Below, one piece after another: positions 62,390 through 64,000 of a stretch of 64,000 nucleotides of DNA (its first letter is position 1; each line of letters begins with the position of its first letter). A model generated the notes under the pieces. It did no database searches. It was given only the letters and a program-made list of their open reading frames with translations, and was not told where the DNA came from. The position numbers were made by a program, and so were the translations under genes. The stretch is from Algoriphagus marinus (GTDB lineage Bacteria > Bacteroidota > Bacteroidia > Cytophagales > Cyclobacteriaceae), in the NCBI RefSeq assembly GCF_001936475.1, contig NZ_MSPQ01000002.1:62001-126000 (forward strand), given 5' to 3'.

Positions 62390-63097
62390 TTACATCGCCT
62401 TTTTCAAATTTTCTTTAGCAAGTGTAAAGTTTGGTTCCAATTGGATTGCCTCCTCAAATGCAGTTTTGGCCTCAGCCTTTGAACCCTGATCCAAATAAAT
62501 CATTCCTCTTAGATTTAGTCCGGCAGCTTTCATTCCAATTTCCTGAGTTTCTGTCTGCGAGACAGGAAAGCCTATTTTCTCATCTGCCTTTGCGTTTTTG
62601 ATCAACATATCAGTCGAATTAATTGCCTCCTGATACTTTTTCAAACTATACTGAATAAATCCTGATTTATATAAACTAAAATTATCTCCAGTAAGAAGAA
62701 AGAGTCTTTCAAAGTGCGGAAGTGCCCGATCCAGAGCTCCAAGTTGCTCAAGAGAAAAAGCTGCAATTTCTAAAGACCCTATGCTTTTATCATTTACCTC
62801 CAGAATATCCAAAGCTACCAAAGCAGCAGAGGTAGACATTCCATTTTCGAAATAAAGTGATCCTAATAATTCCGGATAGCGCAGGTCATCCGGATTTCTT
62901 ACAATTAGACTATAAAGTTTATCTTTTGCGGCTTGAAAATCATTGTACCGAATGGCCAACTGATAAGCTGCTTGATCTTGATTGTTCAGAATTTTTCTGG
63001 TATTGGCATCCAGTCTTGGCTGGATAGAATCTGTGTTCTGGGCGAATGCAGCACTAGCGCAAATCAGCAGAAACAGCATGGATAAAACGTGCTTCAT
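62390..63097 (-). CDS. secreted tetratricopeptide-repeat protein
   Basis: A 235-residue protein with a signal peptide ending at SAAFAQ and about four TPR motifs, for example AALVALDILEVNDKSIGSLE, DRALPHFERLFLLTGDNFS and the C-terminal GSKAEAKTAFEEAIQLEPNF. TPRs mediate protein contacts in the periplasm; partner unknown. It lies 23 bases after the CCA-adding enzyme gene. Confidence 0.82.
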   Translation of the reverse strand: MKHVLSMLFLLICASAAFAQNTDSIQPRLDANTRKILNNQDQAAYQLAIRYNDFQAAKDKLYSLIVRNPDDLRYPELLGSLYFENGMSTSAALVALDILEVNDKSIGSLEIAAFSLEQLGALDRALPHFERLFLLTGDNFSLYKSGFIQYSLKKYQEAINSTDMLIKNAKADEKIGFPVSQTETQEIGMKAAGLNLRGMIYLDQGSKAEAKTAFEEAIQLEPNFTLAKENLKKAM

Positions 63098-63120
63098 TGG
63101 TGTTAATTTTATTTAGTTTT

Positions 63121-64000
63121 TTATTTAGGGGATTTATTTTGAGGCTCTAGGCCCTTCTTTTTAGCAATGGAAAACATCAATTCCCGTGCCTCTATAGGAT
63201 TATTATGAATTTTGCCCTCCAATATAGCTTCTTTAATCTCTTCTTTAATCTCACCGACGATTTTTGAAGGCTCAAGATTAAATATTTCCATAATCTCTTC
63301 ACCGGAAATAGGAGGTTGAAAATTCCTCATTTGATCTTTTTCTTCTACTTCCAACAGTTTTTGATCCACTCGATCAAAATTTTCAAGATATCGTTTTACT
63401 TTTTTATTGTTTTTGGAAGTGACATCTGCCCTACAAAGTTTCATTAAGTCTTCTATATCATCTCCAGCATCAAAGAGTAATCTTCTCAAAGCTGAATCCG
63501 TCACTTCGTCTTTAACTAATGCAATAGGCCTCAAATGAAGGCGCACCAGCTTTTGAACATACTTCATCCGATCATCCATCGGAAGCTTTAATCTTCTAAA
63601 AATATCCGGAACCATCCTTGCGCCCTTATCTTCATGTCCATGGAATGTCCAGCCAACCTTAGGATTAAATCGCTTGGTTGCAGGTTTAGCTATATCATGG
63701 AGAATTGCTGCCCACCTTAAATACAAGTCATCACTGACTTGGCAGACATTATCCAAGACCTGTAAGGTATGATAGAAATTATCTTTGTGAGATTTATCAT
63801 CCACAGAATCTACCCCTTGGAGATCCACCATTTCCGGAAAAAACTCATGCAATAACTTGCTAGCAAAAAGCAATTTAAATCCATAGGAAGGCTTTTTAAC
63901 TAGAATAATTTTATTCAGCTCAACAATAATTCGCTCTGCAGAAATAATTTTAAGTCTGGAGGCATTTTCTGTTATGGCAAAGAAAGTATCTGGATCGATA
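63121..64000 (-). CDS. cca: CCA tRNA nucleotidyltransferase, 5' end beyond window
   Basis: The C-terminal part (about 293 residues) of a tRNA CCA-adding or poly(A) polymerase-type enzyme. The frame runs to the window edge: [20 protein letters not shown] and [17 protein letters not shown] are the neck and body helices after the missing catalytic head. The HD domain holds [27 protein letters not shown] and HLRPIALVK, as in HD-containing members of the family. It completes or repairs the CCA end of tRNA. Start not seen. Confidence 0.85.
   Translation of the reverse strand, partial: IDPDTFFAITENASRLKIISAERIIVELNKIILVKKPSYGFKLLFASKLLHEFFPEMVDLQGVDSVDDKSHKDNFYHTLQVLDNVCQVSDDLYLRWAAILHDIAKPATKRFNPKVGWTFHGHEDKGARMVPDIFRRLKLPMDDRMKYVQKLVRLHLRPIALVKDEVTDSALRRLLFDAGDDIEDLMKLCRADVTSKNNKKVKRYLENFDRVDQKLLEVEEKDQMRNFQPPISGEEIMEIFNLEPSKIVGEIKEEIKEAILEGKIHNNPIEARELMFSIAKKKGLEPQNKSPK

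Overview
The window looks like a chromosomal segment of a free-living Bacteroidota bacterium, most likely order Cytophagales (Cyclobacteriaceae, Algoriphagus-like). Pointers are gldH next to a PSP1/RicT gene, a GWxTD-domain protein, a DUF2723 protein, Bacteroidota-type -7 boxes (TAnnTTTG), SRP RNA of the short bacterial type, 6-bladed beta-propeller and S41 lipoproteins, and an AT-rich composition. The taxon is an inference from gene content. I see no rRNA, tRNA, CRISPR array, intact insertion sequence or prophage.

Layout. 1-0.6 kb: 3' part of a fatty acid desaturase with an odd start and a structured leader. 0.9-10 kb: an inorganic-sulfur island on the minus strand: thiosulfate dehydrogenase (TsdA) with an outer-membrane barrel; a second, paralogous barrel with a split YeeE/YedE transporter; a persulfide dioxygenase-rhodanese fusion; and thioredoxin. 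Each of its four transcription units has a CRP/FNR-like palindrome just upstream. An MFS permease and an acyl-ACP thioesterase sit inside the island. 10-34 kb: mostly housekeeping genes: DUF2723 protein, methyltransferases, GWxTD protein, mannose-1-P guanylyltransferase and KdsD (envelope sugars), RecQ, PurD, RicT, GldH, Pgi, aconitase, and an Mla-type lipid ABC operon followed by a 1.1-kb non-coding gap. 34-43 kb: YciI-like protein, glutaminase, a PadR regulator translationally coupled to three related membrane proteins, TypA, secreted proteins and an S41 lipoprotein protease.

43-57 kb: an amino-acid biosynthesis block on the minus strand. trpE-G-D-C-F-B-A-aroF is preceded by a classical attenuator (leader peptide with three consecutive Trp codons plus terminator). 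phhA-hisH-hisA-hisF-hisIE follows and may have its own attenuator. Between aroF and phhA lies a 2-kb AT-rich cassette (HTH protein, Cys-containing secreted peptide, beta-propeller lipoprotein). It is bracketed by an imperfect 30-bp direct repeat that copies the 3' end of aroF. An 8-bp tandem repeat sits directly before the start codons of hisF, hisA and trpA.

57-64 kb: small secreted and cytosolic proteins of unknown role, the SRP RNA, a transaldolase-like aldolase, FtsE, a second S41 lipoprotein protease, a TPR protein and the truncated CCA-adding enzyme gene.

The most promising material for something undescribed is the sulfur island with its shared promoter architecture, the aroF-end cassette, the 8-bp repeats before start codons, the alternative-pairing leader of the desaturase, and the PadR-membrane protein operon.
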